From NCBI RefSeq assembly GCF_900114165.1, contig NZ_FOSB01000006.1, positions 1 to 64,000 on the forward strand: DNA of 64,000 nt, in the 5' to 3' direction. The notes under the pieces are model-generated. The model did no database searches. It worked only from the letters and a program-made list of their open reading frames with translations, and was not told the DNA's origin. This DNA comes from Halobacillus dabanensis. Lineage in GTDB: Bacteria > Bacillota > Bacilli > Bacillales > Halobacillaceae. Below, piece by piece: positions 43,301 through 52,796 of the stretch; position 1 is the stretch's first letter, and every line of letters begins with the position of its first letter. The translations under genes and the position numbers were made by a program.

Positions 43301-46300
43301 TCATTGAAATACAAATTCCACCGTAGAGCCTTTAGGCCCCGATTGAATTTGCAGTTTAGCCGGTATTTCTTCTTTTAACTGCGGCACATGGGATATGATC
43401 CCCAACATTCGATTTCCATCCTGTAAACTTCTTAAACATGCGATCGCTTGTTCCAGTGATATTTCATCCAATGTACCGAACCCTTCATCTATGAACAAAG
43501 TGTCAAGCTGGACACCCCCCGCGTGGGCTTGTACAACATCAGCCATACCAAGTGCAAGGCTTAGAGAGGTTTTAAACCCTTCCCCACCTGATAAGGTTTT
43601 GACTGACCGTTGTTGGCCAGTATGGTGATCAATCACTTCAAGATCAAGACCGCTTTGGGCTCCACGTTTAGCTATTGAATCACTGCGAATCAATTGATAC
43701 CTGTGATCGGTCATCTGGTCTAAACGTAAGTTCGCTTGAATAAGAATTTCGTCAAGGAAAGATGCTAACACATAACGTTCAAGAGAAAGTCGCAAGTGAT
43801 TATCGCCCCTGGCTAACTGGGCCAATTCTGCAATATCGTAGTACCGATCAGCAAGCTCTCCTTGCTCTTCAACGAACTTCTGTATATTTTCTTTAATGGT
43901 TTTATTTTGTTCCAGAGTAATTTTCAAGTTATTCACCATATCCTGTTGGACGTTCAAGTTTTCTTTTTTCTCGTTTACTTGTTCTTCTAATAATTGCAAA
44001 TCAGGTTTTTCTTCATCGTTCAATTTCTCCATTAATTCATTCAGTCGTTCATTCACAATATTAACGCGTTGATGGAAATGCTGAATGGTATCATCCAATT
44101 GACTCAGCTCTTGATTTGTCCGGAGTGCTTCCCTGTATTCCTCATAGGAGTCAAAAGAATATTGAACAAGCGTTTGATCAAATTGTTCCTTTCGTTCCAT
44201 TAATGCTTTTTCTACTTGCTCGATGTAAGCACGACCTTCTTCAACAGCTGTTTGAATTTGTTGCCATTGATCACGCTTCTTTTGATAGTTTGCTTGGGTA
44301 TTTTTCCAATGGTCTTGTGCTTGTTTATATTGCTTCTCTAATCTAGCTGTTTCTTTATTCAAATAATCAGGGTCTGTAGAATTGAAGTCTAATGATGATT
44401 TTAATGTATCTAATTGAGTCTTAAGCTCTCCGTTTATTTGTTGTTGTTGGTAATACTTACTTTGATAAATCTCAATTTGCTCTCTAAGACTTTCCCACTT
44501 TTTTTCTGACTGATTCCATTTTTCCTGAGCTGTTTCTGCATTATTTTTCTTTTGTTCTAATTGAGACCATTCTTGTTTAACCTCATGTATACTATTCAGG
44601 CATAGTGTTAAAGCTTTTTGAATTGATTCATCAGAAAGCTCCTCTACAAAACCTTCTAAATCCTTAAAGATCCTTTCGGTAAGCTGTCGCTGCGCTTCTC
44701 CATTAGATTTCACTTGTACCATTTCCTGTTGAGCTTTTTGGAAATCTTCTTCTGCGCGTTTAGCATTATCCTTTAATTGTTCCAATTCATAACCTTCCAG
44801 GACATCTCCTGGTCGTTGGGCATGATGCGGATGTTCATGGGATCCACAAACCGGACAGGCAGAACCAGCTTCTAAGTCTAAAGACAATGTATAAGCATAA
44901 TGTTTTCTAATTTCATCGATCGCTAATTCATACTTAGCCTTCATTTCTTTGTATTCTTTTTCGAAACCGATATATTTTTTTTTGAAGGCCTGGTAATCCG
45001 ATCGCATTTGCTTTAAATTACTCCATTCTGTTTGGAGACGTGCTAGAAGTTCCTGTCTGTTTATTAGCGTTTGATAAGCAGTTTTTTTATCAAAGATGGT
45101 CTCAGCAAGTGATGACTGATGCTTAGACTGTTCTTTAAATTCTTTCATGTTTTCCGACACTTCTGCTTGTTCTTTTTTTGTGTCCAGGAGTACTCTTTCT
45201 TGAGACTCCATATCTTTTTTTGCCCTCTCTAGTTCTTTGGTTAATTTCAAGTACTTTTCAAGTAACTCTTTTTCTTCAAGCTTCTTTTGCCACTCTTGCT
45301 TCAGTTTTTCTCGGTGATCTTCTTTCTTAACTTCTTTATTGTATTCTTCTTCCATCTGCTGATATTGGGCAAGTACTTTCTGTTGTGTCTGTTCTTTTTC
45401 TTTTTGTGTTGTTTGAAGACGGGACAGTTCACTCTTCCGTTCGTCGTATTGCTTCTCGAACGGCAGAACTTCTGCTGCATTCTTTGCCAGGTTGCGTTCT
45501 TTTTCAACTTGACTGATGGCTTCTTTTTGGTCATTCAATTGATTTTTTTCATTTTGTAACTTTTCTTTTTCTATAAACATTTCCCGTATTTGTTTCGCTT
45601 TGTAAAAGGCATTTTGTAGTTGGTCTACTTCTTTTTGCAACTCTTTTAAATAATCTCTTTCGTTTGTGTACATTTCTTCTTGAGAAATGATCCGTTTATT
45701 TAAACGTTCCGTCAGTTTAGATAGTTCCTCATCCTCAAGCGTCTCATCATAAGCTTCTCCCCATTGAATCTTCTGCTTTTCTTGTGTGATTTTCCACTCA
45801 AATTGCTTGATTTCTGCTTCTAGATCCTTTGCTTGCTTCTTAAAGTGATCCGTCATAAGAGCGAAAAATTCTGTTTTAAAAATCCGTTGCAAAATCTCTT
45901 CCCGTTCTTTACTATTCTCTGAAATTAATTTTCGAAACTCTCCTTGGGGAATCATAATCATCTTTCTGAACTGTTCATAATCCAGCCCCATAACCTCTTC
46001 GATATGTTCATTCACTTCTTTAATTTTGGAAGCTACCAGTTTTTCTGAACCATCATGAATCATGAATACTTCAGCGCGGGCTGGTTCTTCCTTATACCCT
46101 TCGCCTCTTTCTTTCTTCTTCATTTGTTTTGGCATCCGCATGATGCGGTATGTTTTTCCGCGCAATTCAAATTGGAAGTCGACATAAGTAGGTTCAGATG
46201 TTTGAGCAAAATGACTGCGCATCGAGTCTTGATCACGATCACTTCCACTTGCACGGCCGTAAAGAGCAAAACACATAGCATCAAAGATGGTTGTTTTACC

Positions 46301-46417
46301 TGCTCCCGTAGGGCCTGTAATTAGAAAAATGGATTCTTCACCTAGTGCAGTGAAATCAACCGTTTGAGTATCGCGATAAGGTCCAAAAGCAGACATAGTC
46401 AAGGCTAATGCCTTCAT
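43301..46417 (-). CDS. sbcC: Exonuclease subunit SbcC
   Basis: 1038 residues. Rad50-like SMC ATPase: N-terminal Walker A LITGPTGAGKTTIFDAM, Q-loop region FAQTSEPTYVDF, two very long coiled coils meeting at the zinc hook CPVC near residue 522, and C-terminal signature TLSGGEGFKTSLSLALG with Walker B LDTLFIDEGFGTLD. With SbcD it processes DNA hairpins, palindromes and double-strand breaks. Starts 2 bp after the sbcD stop, so the two are cotranscribed. Confidence 0.96.
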   Translation of the reverse strand: MKALALTMSAFGPYRDTQTVDFTALGEESIFLITGPTGAGKTTIFDAMCFALYGRASGSDRDQDSMRSHFAQTSEPTYVDFQFELRGKTYRIMRMPKQMKKKERGEGYKEEPARAEVFMIHDGSEKLVASKIKEVNEHIEEVMGLDYEQFRKMIMIPQGEFRKLISENSKEREEILQRIFKTEFFALMTDHFKKQAKDLEAEIKQFEWKITQEKQKIQWGEAYDETLEDEELSKLTERLNKRIISQEEMYTNERDYLKELQKEVDQLQNAFYKAKQIREMFIEKEKLQNEKNQLNDQKEAISQVEKERNLAKNAAEVLPFEKQYDERKSELSRLQTTQKEKEQTQQKVLAQYQQMEEEYNKEVKKEDHREKLKQEWQKKLEEKELLEKYLKLTKELERAKKDMESQERVLLDTKKEQAEVSENMKEFKEQSKHQSSLAETIFDKKTAYQTLINRQELLARLQTEWSNLKQMRSDYQAFKKKYIGFEKEYKEMKAKYELAIDEIRKHYAYTLSLDLEAGSACPVCGSHEHPHHAQRPGDVLEGYELEQLKDNAKRAEEDFQKAQQEMVQVKSNGEAQRQLTERIFKDLEGFVEELSDESIQKALTLCLNSIHEVKQEWSQLEQKKNNAETAQEKWNQSEKKWESLREQIEIYQSKYYQQQQINGELKTQLDTLKSSLDFNSTDPDYLNKETARLEKQYKQAQDHWKNTQANYQKKRDQWQQIQTAVEEGRAYIEQVEKALMERKEQFDQTLVQYSFDSYEEYREALRTNQELSQLDDTIQHFHQRVNIVNERLNELMEKLNDEEKPDLQLLEEQVNEKKENLNVQQDMVNNLKITLEQNKTIKENIQKFVEEQGELADRYYDIAELAQLARGDNHLRLSLERYVLASFLDEILIQANLRLDQMTDHRYQLIRSDSIAKRGAQSGLDLEVIDHHTGQQRSVKTLSGGEGFKTSLSLALGMADVVQAHAGGVQLDTLFIDEGFGTLDEISLEQAIACLRSLQDGNRMLGIISHVPQLKEEIPAKLQIQSGPKGSTVEFVFQ

Positions 46418-46419
46418 AA

Positions 46420-47574
46420 TTATTGCCCCCTTTCTTCTTCTTTCAAAATATCAATTGCATCATCGATCATCTTTTTCCGGTTTTCCGATATAGCTTCCCC
46501 TTTAATGTCTTCATAAAAAGATGCAAACAGTTCACCATGGGAAAGTTTTTGTCGCTCCCTTACTTCATTAAGTTCTTCCAGCTGTGGGTTCGTCTTAGAG
46601 CGTCTTCTTTCTAAATGGAGGATATTTGGATATACTTGTCGTAATTTCCCCATCGGATCTACAAGTTGTCCATCATCCAATAACCGGATATGCAAATAGT
46701 TCTCAACTTGCTCTGTCGCATTCCCTGCGAGCAATTCTTCAAAATACCCTTCAATGACTTGAAAATCCCGTTTAGGAATAAGGGGGATTTTTTCAATATT
46801 ACACGAACCGCTTGTGTCCATATCAATGACGGTTACTGATTTCTCATGATTGACCTCTGAGAATGAATATTTCAAAATCGAGCCGCTATAGCGGATATAG
46901 TCCTGCGTGACACGCTGTGATTGGTGAAGGTGTCCAAGTGCCACATAGGAAAAATCTTTAAAGAGATGAGCATCTACATAAGGGCTTCCGCCAATCATAG
47001 ATAGACGTTCCTCTGATTCTGATTCCATTCCTCCAGCTAAAAAAGCATGACCAACCCAGACATGTCTTTCAGAAAAGTCGAAACGCTCCTCAATATCCTC
47101 GATTAGTCTCTCGGCTGCCTGTTGGTGTGATTTGATTTCCTCATTTTCAAAAACATGCGCAACTTCTGCTGGTTCCACATAGGGAATTAAATGAAAGTAA
47201 ACGGGACCATTGTCATCATGTAATATGACCGGCTGCCTGTCTTGTTGCAATTTTGTATCCAGGAATAGTCCTCTGCTGCGGAACAACTGGTTTCCGAATT
47301 CCAGCCGATCCGGACTGTCATGATTCCCTGATATGGCGAGGACAGGAATTTGGAAATCATTAATCAAAGTTGTTAATGTATCGTTTAATAGTTCGACTGC
47401 CTGCTTCGGTGGAATCGACCTGTCATAGAGATCACCTGCGATAATGATTACATCTGGTTCTACATTTTTTACTACCTCTATGAATTGATGAAGAATATGA
47501 CGTTGGTCCTCTGTCATATGTACATAATTAACAATTTTCCCCAAGTGCCAGTCTGCCGTATGCACTATTTTCAT
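46420..47574 (-). CDS. sbcD: Exonuclease subunit SbcD
   Basis: 384 residues. Mre11-like metallophosphoesterase nuclease: MKIVHTADWHLGKIVNYVHM (first metal motif), IIIAGDLYDRS, ISGNHDSPDRL, WVGHAFLAGG and YVALGHLHQSQ carry the metal ligands in the usual order. The C-terminal cap domain contacts SbcC. AGAGGTG precedes the ATG. Probably forms an operon with the small gene at 47594 upstream and sbcC downstream. Confidence 0.96.
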   Translation of the reverse strand: MKIVHTADWHLGKIVNYVHMTEDQRHILHQFIEVVKNVEPDVIIIAGDLYDRSIPPKQAVELLNDTLTTLINDFQIPVLAISGNHDSPDRLEFGNQLFRSRGLFLDTKLQQDRQPVILHDDNGPVYFHLIPYVEPAEVAHVFENEEIKSHQQAAERLIEDIEERFDFSERHVWVGHAFLAGGMESESEERLSMIGGSPYVDAHLFKDFSYVALGHLHQSQRVTQDYIRYSGSILKYSFSEVNHEKSVTVIDMDTSGSCNIEKIPLIPKRDFQVIEGYFEELLAGNATEQVENYLHIRLLDDGQLVDPMGKLRQVYPNILHLERRRSKTNPQLEELNEVRERQKLSHGELFASFYEDIKGEAISENRKKMIDDAIDILKEEERGQ

Positions 47575-47593
47575 TATTTCACCTCTTCCAAAT

Positions 47594-47812
47594 CTATTGC
47601 TCTTCTACTTGATACTGTTCATAAAGCCTATCGAAAACAGCTAGAGCGTTTGGAAACGGAGCATTCCACTCTAGATAACGACTTATTTCATCGTAAGATT
47701 TTGCTTGTTTAGGGAAGCTATGATCCCTGAACATCCATTCCGCTAGTTGTTTTTCTTCATTATTTGTCTTGTTCCCTCTATATCTCATCATGTAGTGGTA
47801 AAACGATCTCAT
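47594..47812 (-). CDS. yozE: YozE-family small protein
   Basis: 72 residues from the ATG at 47812, 8 bp after GGAGG; the longer frame to 47872 is less likely. Sequence MRSFYHYMMRYRG, then ADWMFRDHSFPKQ-like AEWMFRDHSFPKQAKSY and DEISRYLEWNAPFPNALAVFD; YozE is 74 residues, folds as a SAM-like helical bundle and has unknown function. It precedes sbcD by about 20 bp, so it is probably cotranscribed with sbcDC. Confidence 0.85.
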   Translation of the reverse strand: MRSFYHYMMRYRGNKTNNEEKQLAEWMFRDHSFPKQAKSYDEISRYLEWNAPFPNALAVFDRLYEQYQVEEQ

Positions 47813-47872
47813 TCGTGTTTCCTCCTTACACTTTCTATCTTTAGTTTTATCATGAACTTCTTCATTCGGCAA

Positions 47873-48322
47873 AGCATTAACAACAGCCCCACTCCCGTCA
47901 AGCTTAAGCTCCCTAATATTGAAGACTCAGTTTCGAGACGTTTGGTTGTGAATATGGTAGGTGGGAAACCGAGTCGCTTTCCGTGGGGTTAGCGGCAAGC
48001 CTCCTCGATCTAAAGCACTTCGGGGTCCCGCCTGCTCATCCATCCCCACAGGAGTCTCCCCGTTTACCCACCCACCATGCGATAGAGAGATCTCGAAACT
48101 ACCTTCACAGGAGAGGAGCTTTGGGTACAGTTATAGCATAATCCTTCCATCCACATAGGACAGGTTTACGCCAATGATTTTGATAAACACCTATGGGCAA
48201 GGGGCGAACCGTTTCCCGGAGCCCCTTAAGCACTCACAATATCTCCGAATCGAGTCTTACACTATAATGCCATATTGTTGAAAAGCAGTTTTATGAAATG
48301 CTGCAAGTAGTGATACTGACTT
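47873..48322. other. 450-bp gene-free interval holding a palindromic element
   Basis: No coding frame is convincing. The central part is GC-rich compared with its surroundings and forms the nested inverted repeat listed separately. The rest (48101-48322) shows nothing further. Confidence 0.6.
47929..48100. repeat. 172-bp nested inverted-repeat element (interspersed repeat, MITE-like)
   Basis: Outer arms AGTTTCGAGA (47929-47938) and TCTCGAAACT (48091-48100). Inner arms ATGGTAGGTGGGAAAC (about 47954-47969) and GTTTACCCACCCACCAT (about 48062-48078). Central arms CCGTGGGG and CCCCACAGG. The CTTTCCGTGGGG...CTCCTCG...CCCCACAGGAGTC composition matches an interspersed repeat I recall from many Bacillaceae genomes. 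No transposase lies inside. It may be a non-autonomous mobile element or encode a structured RNA. Confidence 0.65.
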
Positions 48323-48353
48323 AAAAAAAAGAATCCTCAAGCGAGGATTCTTT
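48323..48353 (-). terminator. Terminator of tatC
   Basis: Perfect stem AAAGAATCCTC / GAGGATTCTTT with a 4-base loop and TTTTTTT on the minus strand, just after the tatC stop. Confidence 0.92.
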
Positions 48354-48356
48354 CCA

Positions 48357-49112
48357 TTAATCTTCAGATTCCATGAATTCACGATGATTCTGCAATTTTT
48401 TCCTGTATACAATTCTGGATAGGATAATACTCACTTCATAAAGAATAATCAGCGGGACTGCAACAACCAATTGTAAAATGAAATCTGGTGGGGAAATAAT
48501 CGTACCGATGATTATTAAAATGAAGTAAGCATACTTTCTTACTTTAACAAGGAATACAGGATTAACGATTCCTAGACTAGTCAAGAACATAATTATTATC
48601 GGAATTTCAAATAATACAGCGAATGGAACCGTAACCCTGAATAAGAAACGGAAATATCGTTCTACTGTATATATTTCATTAAACATGCCATCGTTCAAGG
48701 ATAATAAAAAAGGCAAAATGAATTCGACGAATATGAAATACCCGAATGTCAATCCGCCAAGGAACAATAAAAATATGGCGGGAATATAGGCTAAGGACAC
48801 CCGTCTCTCTTTTGGTGTCAAAGCCGGTTTGACGAACAGCCATAATTGCAATGATAGAATTGGTAAGGTACCAACAATTGCGACTAAACTAGCAATTGTA
48901 AAGATGATCCAAATAATTTCACCAGGACTAGTCATATTCAATTCAAATGGCAAATCCTTAATGAAAAATGCCTGGATCTCTTCCACGTAAAGAAACCCCG
49001 CAATAAAAAAAGCGATAAAAAAGACTAATGTCCATATAATCCGTTTCCGTAATTCACTCAAGTGTTCCGTTACATTCATTTCAATATCTTGTGTCCTATT
49101 TTTTTCTGACAA
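48357..49112 (-). CDS. tatC: Twin-arginine translocase subunit TatC
   Basis: 251 residues from a TTG at 49112, 8 bp after GGAGG; the GTG at 49121 lies within the ribosome site. Six membrane helices; the N-terminal HLSELRKRIIWTLVFF cytoplasmic segment binds twin-arginine signal peptides; SPGEIIWIIFTIAS, ALTPKERRVSLAYIPAI and the FGYFIFVEFILPFLL region are family hallmarks. Works with the TatA proteins encoded just upstream on the same strand to export folded proteins. No obvious Tat substrate is in the window. Confidence 0.95.
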   Translation of the reverse strand: MSEKNRTQDIEMNVTEHLSELRKRIIWTLVFFIAFFIAGFLYVEEIQAFFIKDLPFELNMTSPGEIIWIIFTIASLVAIVGTLPILSLQLWLFVKPALTPKERRVSLAYIPAIFLLFLGGLTFGYFIFVEFILPFLLSLNDGMFNEIYTVERYFRFLFRVTVPFAVLFEIPIIIMFLTSLGIVNPVFLVKVRKYAYFILIIIGTIISPPDFILQLVVAVPLIILYEVSIILSRIVYRKKLQNHREFMESED

Positions 49113-49144
49113 TAGCTTCACCTCCAGGCCTTTATGAGCCTGAC

Positions 49145-49182
49145 AAAAAGAAGATGTAAGGGCTTCCCCTTACACCTTCTTT
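49145..49182 (-). terminator. Terminator between tatA and tatC
   Basis: Stem AGAAGaTGTAAGGG / CCCTTACAcCTTCT followed on the minus strand by TTTTTGTC, located 8 bp after the tatA stop and 33 bp before tatC. It would lower tatC expression relative to tatA. Confidence 0.85.
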
Positions 49183-49189
49183 ATTCATT

Positions 49190-49378
49190 TTATTCTTTGT
49201 TTTTCTTTTCAGCCTTACTGCTTTCATCATCGGACATAATATCTCCAGTGGCTTTCTTGAACTCCTTCAAAGAGCTTCCAAATGCTTTCCCGATTTCAGG
49301 AAGCTTTGAAGGTCCGAATACGACAAGCGCGATGATTAAAATCAGAATCAGACCTGGGACACCAATGCTGGATAACAT
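49190..49378 (-). CDS. tatA: Twin-arginine translocase subunit TatA, copy 1
   Basis: 62 residues: short N-terminal membrane helix ([20 protein letters not shown]), the [14 protein letters not shown] hinge, amphipathic helix and charged tail. TatA oligomers form the transport path of the Tat system. GGAGTG lies before the ATG. About 70% identical to the neighbouring copy, indicating a tandem duplication. Confidence 0.95.
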   Translation of the reverse strand: MLSSIGVPGLILILIIALVVFGPSKLPEIGKAFGSSLKEFKKATGDIMSDDESSKAEKKNKE

Positions 49379-49425
49379 TGTTGATCACTCCATCTGTTAT
49401 GTCTTTGGATACGATTTTACTTATG

Positions 49426-49602
49426 TTATTTTTCTACTTTATCTTCTTTTGTATCACTCGTGAGATCACGTGCTGAATTCTTGAATTCCTTCAGTGTCTC
49501 ACCAGCCGCTTTTCCGATTTCAGGAAGCTTTTTAGGACCAAAAATGACTAATGCGATGGTTAAAATCAAAATCAATCCTGGTATGCCGATACTCGACAGC
49601 AT
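49426..49602 (-). CDS. tatA: Twin-arginine translocase subunit TatA, copy 2
   Basis: 58 residues from the ATG at 49602, giving the same MLSSIG start as copy 1; an ATG two codons upstream is possible. [14 protein letters not shown] hinge and charged tail as in TatA. First gene of the tatA-tatA-tatC cluster; 47 bp separate the copies. Gram-positive Tat systems usually lack TatB, and one of the two copies may fill that role; this is inference. Confidence 0.94.
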   Translation of the reverse strand: MLSSIGIPGLILILTIALVIFGPKKLPEIGKAAGETLKEFKNSARDLTSDTKEDKVEK

Positions 49603-49843
49603 GTACATTCACCGCCTTCAATAGGTTCTATATGTCTATTTTACAGGAATAGACAAAGAAATGAAATAGGATCATCCGTCTATTAACACCCTAATCATAT
49701 CATGTCCTATACTTCTTGTCTCTAGTTCCCATTTAATTTAAACATTTCAACTCATTTCCTGATCATTGGTCCGTCCATATTCAAAAAGGGCTGAGATCGA
49801 GACTTATTCTCCGTATATATATGAAGACGATACGGTCCACCCC

Positions 49844-50338
49844 TTAGAGAGTTTTCCTATCGTATGTACGGAAATAATAATCATATGGATTCTTATCATC
49901 TTTTTTCCCTTTTGTTTCTGATACTAGTGTCCACTCTGATTCATCGTACTCTGGAAAGTACGTATCCCCTTCAAAGCTTGCATCAATATATGTTAAATAC
50001 ATACGGTCAGCGTAAGGAAGCATCTTTTCAAAAAGCACACTACCCCCGATAACAAACCATTCCTTATCCGGTTCATTTTTATCCATTTGAAGGATTTCAT
50101 CAATAGTATGGATCACCGTACAACCTTCTCTGTCATACTCTTGATTTTTAGTGATGACAATATGCTCTCGTTCAGGAAGCGGCTTTCCGAACGATTCAAA
50201 TGTCTTTCTTCCCATAATGATAGTCTTCCCCCAGGTCATATCTTTGAAGAATTTAAAATCGTTAGGGATATGCCAGGGAAGATCGTTATCCTTTCCAATT
50301 AGTCGGTTGCGATCCATTGCAAAAATGAATGATATCAT
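49844..50338 (-). CDS. dfrA: Dihydrofolate reductase
   Basis: 164 residues from the ATG at 50338, 6 bp after GAGGTG. NADPH-dependent reduction of dihydrofolate. Motifs: ISFIFAMDRNRLIGKDNDLP, WHIPNDFKFFKDMTWGKTII with the catalytic Asp, and VIGGSVLFEKMLPYADRMYL. Follows thyA directly (24 bp), the standard pairing in which thymidylate synthase produces the dihydrofolate that this enzyme recycles. Confidence 0.96.
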   Translation of the reverse strand: MISFIFAMDRNRLIGKDNDLPWHIPNDFKFFKDMTWGKTIIMGRKTFESFGKPLPEREHIVITKNQEYDREGCTVIHTIDEILQMDKNEPDKEWFVIGGSVLFEKMLPYADRMYLTYIDASFEGDTYFPEYDESEWTLVSETKGKKDDKNPYDYYFRTYDRKTL

Positions 50339-50361
50339 GTGTTCCACCTCTTCCTAAAATT

Positions 50362-51318
50362 TTAAACGGCTACGGGTGCTTTGATGCTCGGGTGAGGATT
50401 ATAACCTTCAATGGAAAGATCCTCTAGTTCGAAGTCAAACACACTATTCTTCTCTTTATTAATAGACAGAACTGGCAAAGCCTTAGGTTCACGATTTAAT
50501 TGTTTTTTAATTTGTTCTCTATGATTGGAGTAAATATGTGCGTCTCCTAAGGTATGGATGAATTCACCAACTTCTAAACCACATTCATGTGCGATTAAAT
50601 GAGTAAGAAGTGCATAGCTTGCGATATTAAACGGCACACCTAAGAAAATATCTCCACTTCTCTGATATAATTGGCAAGATAGCTTTCCATCTGCTACATA
50701 AAACTGGAAAAGGACATGACATGGCGGGAGAGCCATATTGGACGGTACGTCCTCTGGATTCCAGGCGGTCACGATATGTCGTCTGGAATCAGGGTTTGTT
50801 TTAATGTTTTCTATCACGTTTTTCAGTTGATCGATGACCTCCCCGCGGCTCGATTGCCACTGGCGCCACTGTTTACCATAAACAGCTCCCAAATCTCCAA
50901 ACTTTTCAGCGAAGTCATCGTCCTCTAAAATATGTTTTTTAAACTGGTCCATCTGTTGATCATACTCTGCTTTGAAGGCTTCATCCACCTGGCTTCTGCG
51001 ACCGAAATCTGTCATATCCGGTCCATTATAATCTTCGCTTTCGATCCAGGATTGAAACGCCCACTCGTTCCAAATATTATTATTGTGTTGAAGAAGATAC
51101 CGAATATTCGTGTCCCCTTTAATAAACCAGAGCAATTCACTTGCAATAAGCTTAAAGGGTACACGTTTGGTGGTCATTAACGGGAAACCGTCCTGTAATT
51201 GGAAACGCATTTGGTGACCAAACACGGAAAAAGTCCCTGTCCCTGTACGGTCTCCTTTCTCTGCACCTTCCTTCATCACATGATCACATAAATTCAAATA
51301 AGCTTGCTCGTTTTTCAT
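50362..51318 (-). CDS. thyA: Thymidylate synthase ThyA
   Basis: 318 residues from the ATG at 51318, 10 bp after AAGGAG. Folate-dependent methylation of d[21 protein letters not shown], nucleophile in [15 protein letters not shown], and [20 protein letters not shown] are conserved. It carries the ~50-residue insertion (about residues 85-140, acidic, [20 protein letters not shown] onward) known from Lactobacillus casei TS and absent in E. coli ThyA. Operon with dfrA downstream and the HD-domain gene upstream. Confidence 0.96.
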   Translation of the reverse strand: MKNEQAYLNLCDHVMKEGAEKGDRTGTGTFSVFGHQMRFQLQDGFPLMTTKRVPFKLIASELLWFIKGDTNIRYLLQHNNNIWNEWAFQSWIESEDYNGPDMTDFGRRSQVDEAFKAEYDQQMDQFKKHILEDDDFAEKFGDLGAVYGKQWRQWQSSRGEVIDQLKNVIENIKTNPDSRRHIVTAWNPEDVPSNMALPPCHVLFQFYVADGKLSCQLYQRSGDIFLGVPFNIASYALLTHLIAHECGLEVGEFIHTLGDAHIYSNHREQIKKQLNREPKALPVLSINKEKNSVFDFELEDLSIEGYNPHPSIKAPVAV

Positions 51319-51323
51319 GATTA

Positions 51324-51929
51324 TCATTCTCCTTCTTTCCCTAGTTGTTGTTCACGATCAAACTCTTCTAAAAACCGGACCATAAAGTGATGTCTGTATT
51401 CAGCCTCTTTTTTCCCACTTTCTGTATTGATCAAAGTAGATAAATGAAGTAATTTTTCATGAAAGTGTCCAATCGAACTTTGACCACCTGAACTATAGAT
51501 GGGCTGGTTTTGCGAACCTCCGTAAGCGAAAGCTCTGGCTATTCCAATCGCCCCTATAGCATCCAAGCGATCAGCATCCTGCACGATCGCCCCGATCAGG
51601 GAACGTGGATTCTGTCCTTTACTAAAGGAAACAGTTCCGATCGCATTACATATGGTTTCCACATCTTCTTCTGAAAATCCAACAGTACGTAGGAAATCGT
51701 CTCTAACAATAATAGCTTCTTCAGGTTTTTTAAAAAGTTTCCGATCTCCGATATCGTGCAGCCATCCAGCTACTTCACAAAGAAAGGGATCTTCGCCTTC
51801 TTCTATAGCTAAATTCCTTGCCCAAACTGCTACCCGTTTCATATGTTCAACATCATGGCCAGAAGAGTCTTGATTAAAATATTTCTTAACGAATTGTTCA
51901 ACTTTTTCCAGCACTTGTCTTTGTTCCAT
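51324..51929 (-). CDS. ypgQ: HD-domain phosphohydrolase (YpgQ-like)
   Basis: 201 residues. HD superfamily: [28 protein letters not shown] with the HD pair, and [20 protein letters not shown] with the final Asp. B. subtilis YpgQ is reported as a nucleotide pyrophosphohydrolase, which would suit its location between thyA and yunF near nucleotide enzymes. AGGAGGC precedes the ATG; 5 bp before thyA, so cotranscribed. Confidence 0.85.
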   Translation of the reverse strand: MEQRQVLEKVEQFVKKYFNQDSSGHDVEHMKRVAVWARNLAIEEGEDPFLCEVAGWLHDIGDRKLFKKPEEAIIVRDDFLRTVGFSEEDVETICNAIGTVSFSKGQNPRSLIGAIVQDADRLDAIGAIGIARAFAYGGSQNQPIYSSGGQSSIGHFHEKLLHLSTLINTESGKKEAEYRHHFMVRFLEEFDREQQLGKEGE

Positions 51930-51938
51930 AGTTGCCTC

Positions 51939-52796
51939 CTAAAAATTGAACATGTCCATTTGTCTTGGATTTAAGTCATCATATTTAATATTTAATAATT
52001 CCTGCATTTCCTTTGCGTTTTCGGCAGCATCTCCACCGGAATTGTTATTAAAAAGCAGAGTCACTTCTGGAGTTTTTTCTTCAAGCTTTATCACTTGTTC
52101 TTTCCATTCCTTTAATTCCTCTTCATTATACCGATACAGAAAGCGAACCTGACGCCAATCTTTTCTTCCATTCTTGTTCCATCCATGAACATTGCGACCA
52201 TGGAACCGAACGAGTGTTTTCTCCGGATGCGTCGGGACGAGGACTCTAGGTACGGACCCTTCTCCTGCTTGTGGTTCATCACAAATACTGTGAATCCACT
52301 GTTGGTCTTTCATAAAAGAAAGTGTTTGCTGATAGTAATCCTTTTCAAACCATGTACGATTCCGAAATTCCAACGCAAGCGGGTAATCTTCAAGCCATTC
52401 TCGTATATACCGTAATTTGCGGATATGTTCTTTCCTTACATCGAACCAAGGGGGAAATTGAAAGAGTAAGGCATTGATTTGTCTTTTTTCCCACACTGGC
52501 TGAATCGATTCTTCATACCTTTTTATTAAATCCTTTGCTTCCTGCACGGACCTTGTTTCACAGTCATGGCCAGTCAGTTGCTGGAAGGCTTTGATAACAA
52601 AAGAGAACGATTCAGGAGTATCTTTAAGCCATTTTTCATAACGGCTGGGAGGTTGGATCGCATAAAAAGCGGTATCCACTTCCACTACAGGGAAGTGGGA
52701 AGCATAAGCGGAAAGCTTCTCCTCAGATCTTGTTCGATCAGCATAAAGGGATGGATGGTCCCCCCATCCAGTCAAACCAATATGAATCGGCATCAT
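51939..52796 (-). CDS. yunF: DUF72-family protein (YunF-like)
   Basis: 285 residues. TIM-barrel-like family with IHIGLTGWGDHPSLY, FPVVEVDTAFYAIQPPSRYE, FSFVIKAFQQLTGH, FQFPPWFDVRKEHIRKLRYI and VRFHGRNVHGW. Function unknown; a sugar-isomerase-like barrel with a possible metal site has been proposed for the family. AAGGAGGG before ATGATG. It is 9 bp from ypgQ and probably begins the yunF-ypgQ-thyA-dfrA operon. Confidence 0.88.
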   Translation of the reverse strand: MMPIHIGLTGWGDHPSLYADRTRSEEKLSAYASHFPVVEVDTAFYAIQPPSRYEKWLKDTPESFSFVIKAFQQLTGHDCETRSVQEAKDLIKRYEESIQPVWEKRQINALLFQFPPWFDVRKEHIRKLRYIREWLEDYPLALEFRNRTWFEKDYYQQTLSFMKDQQWIHSICDEPQAGEGSVPRVLVPTHPEKTLVRFHGRNVHGWNKNGRKDWRQVRFLYRYNEEELKEWKEQVIKLEEKTPEVTLLFNNNSGGDAAENAKEMQELLNIKYDDLNPRQMDMFNF

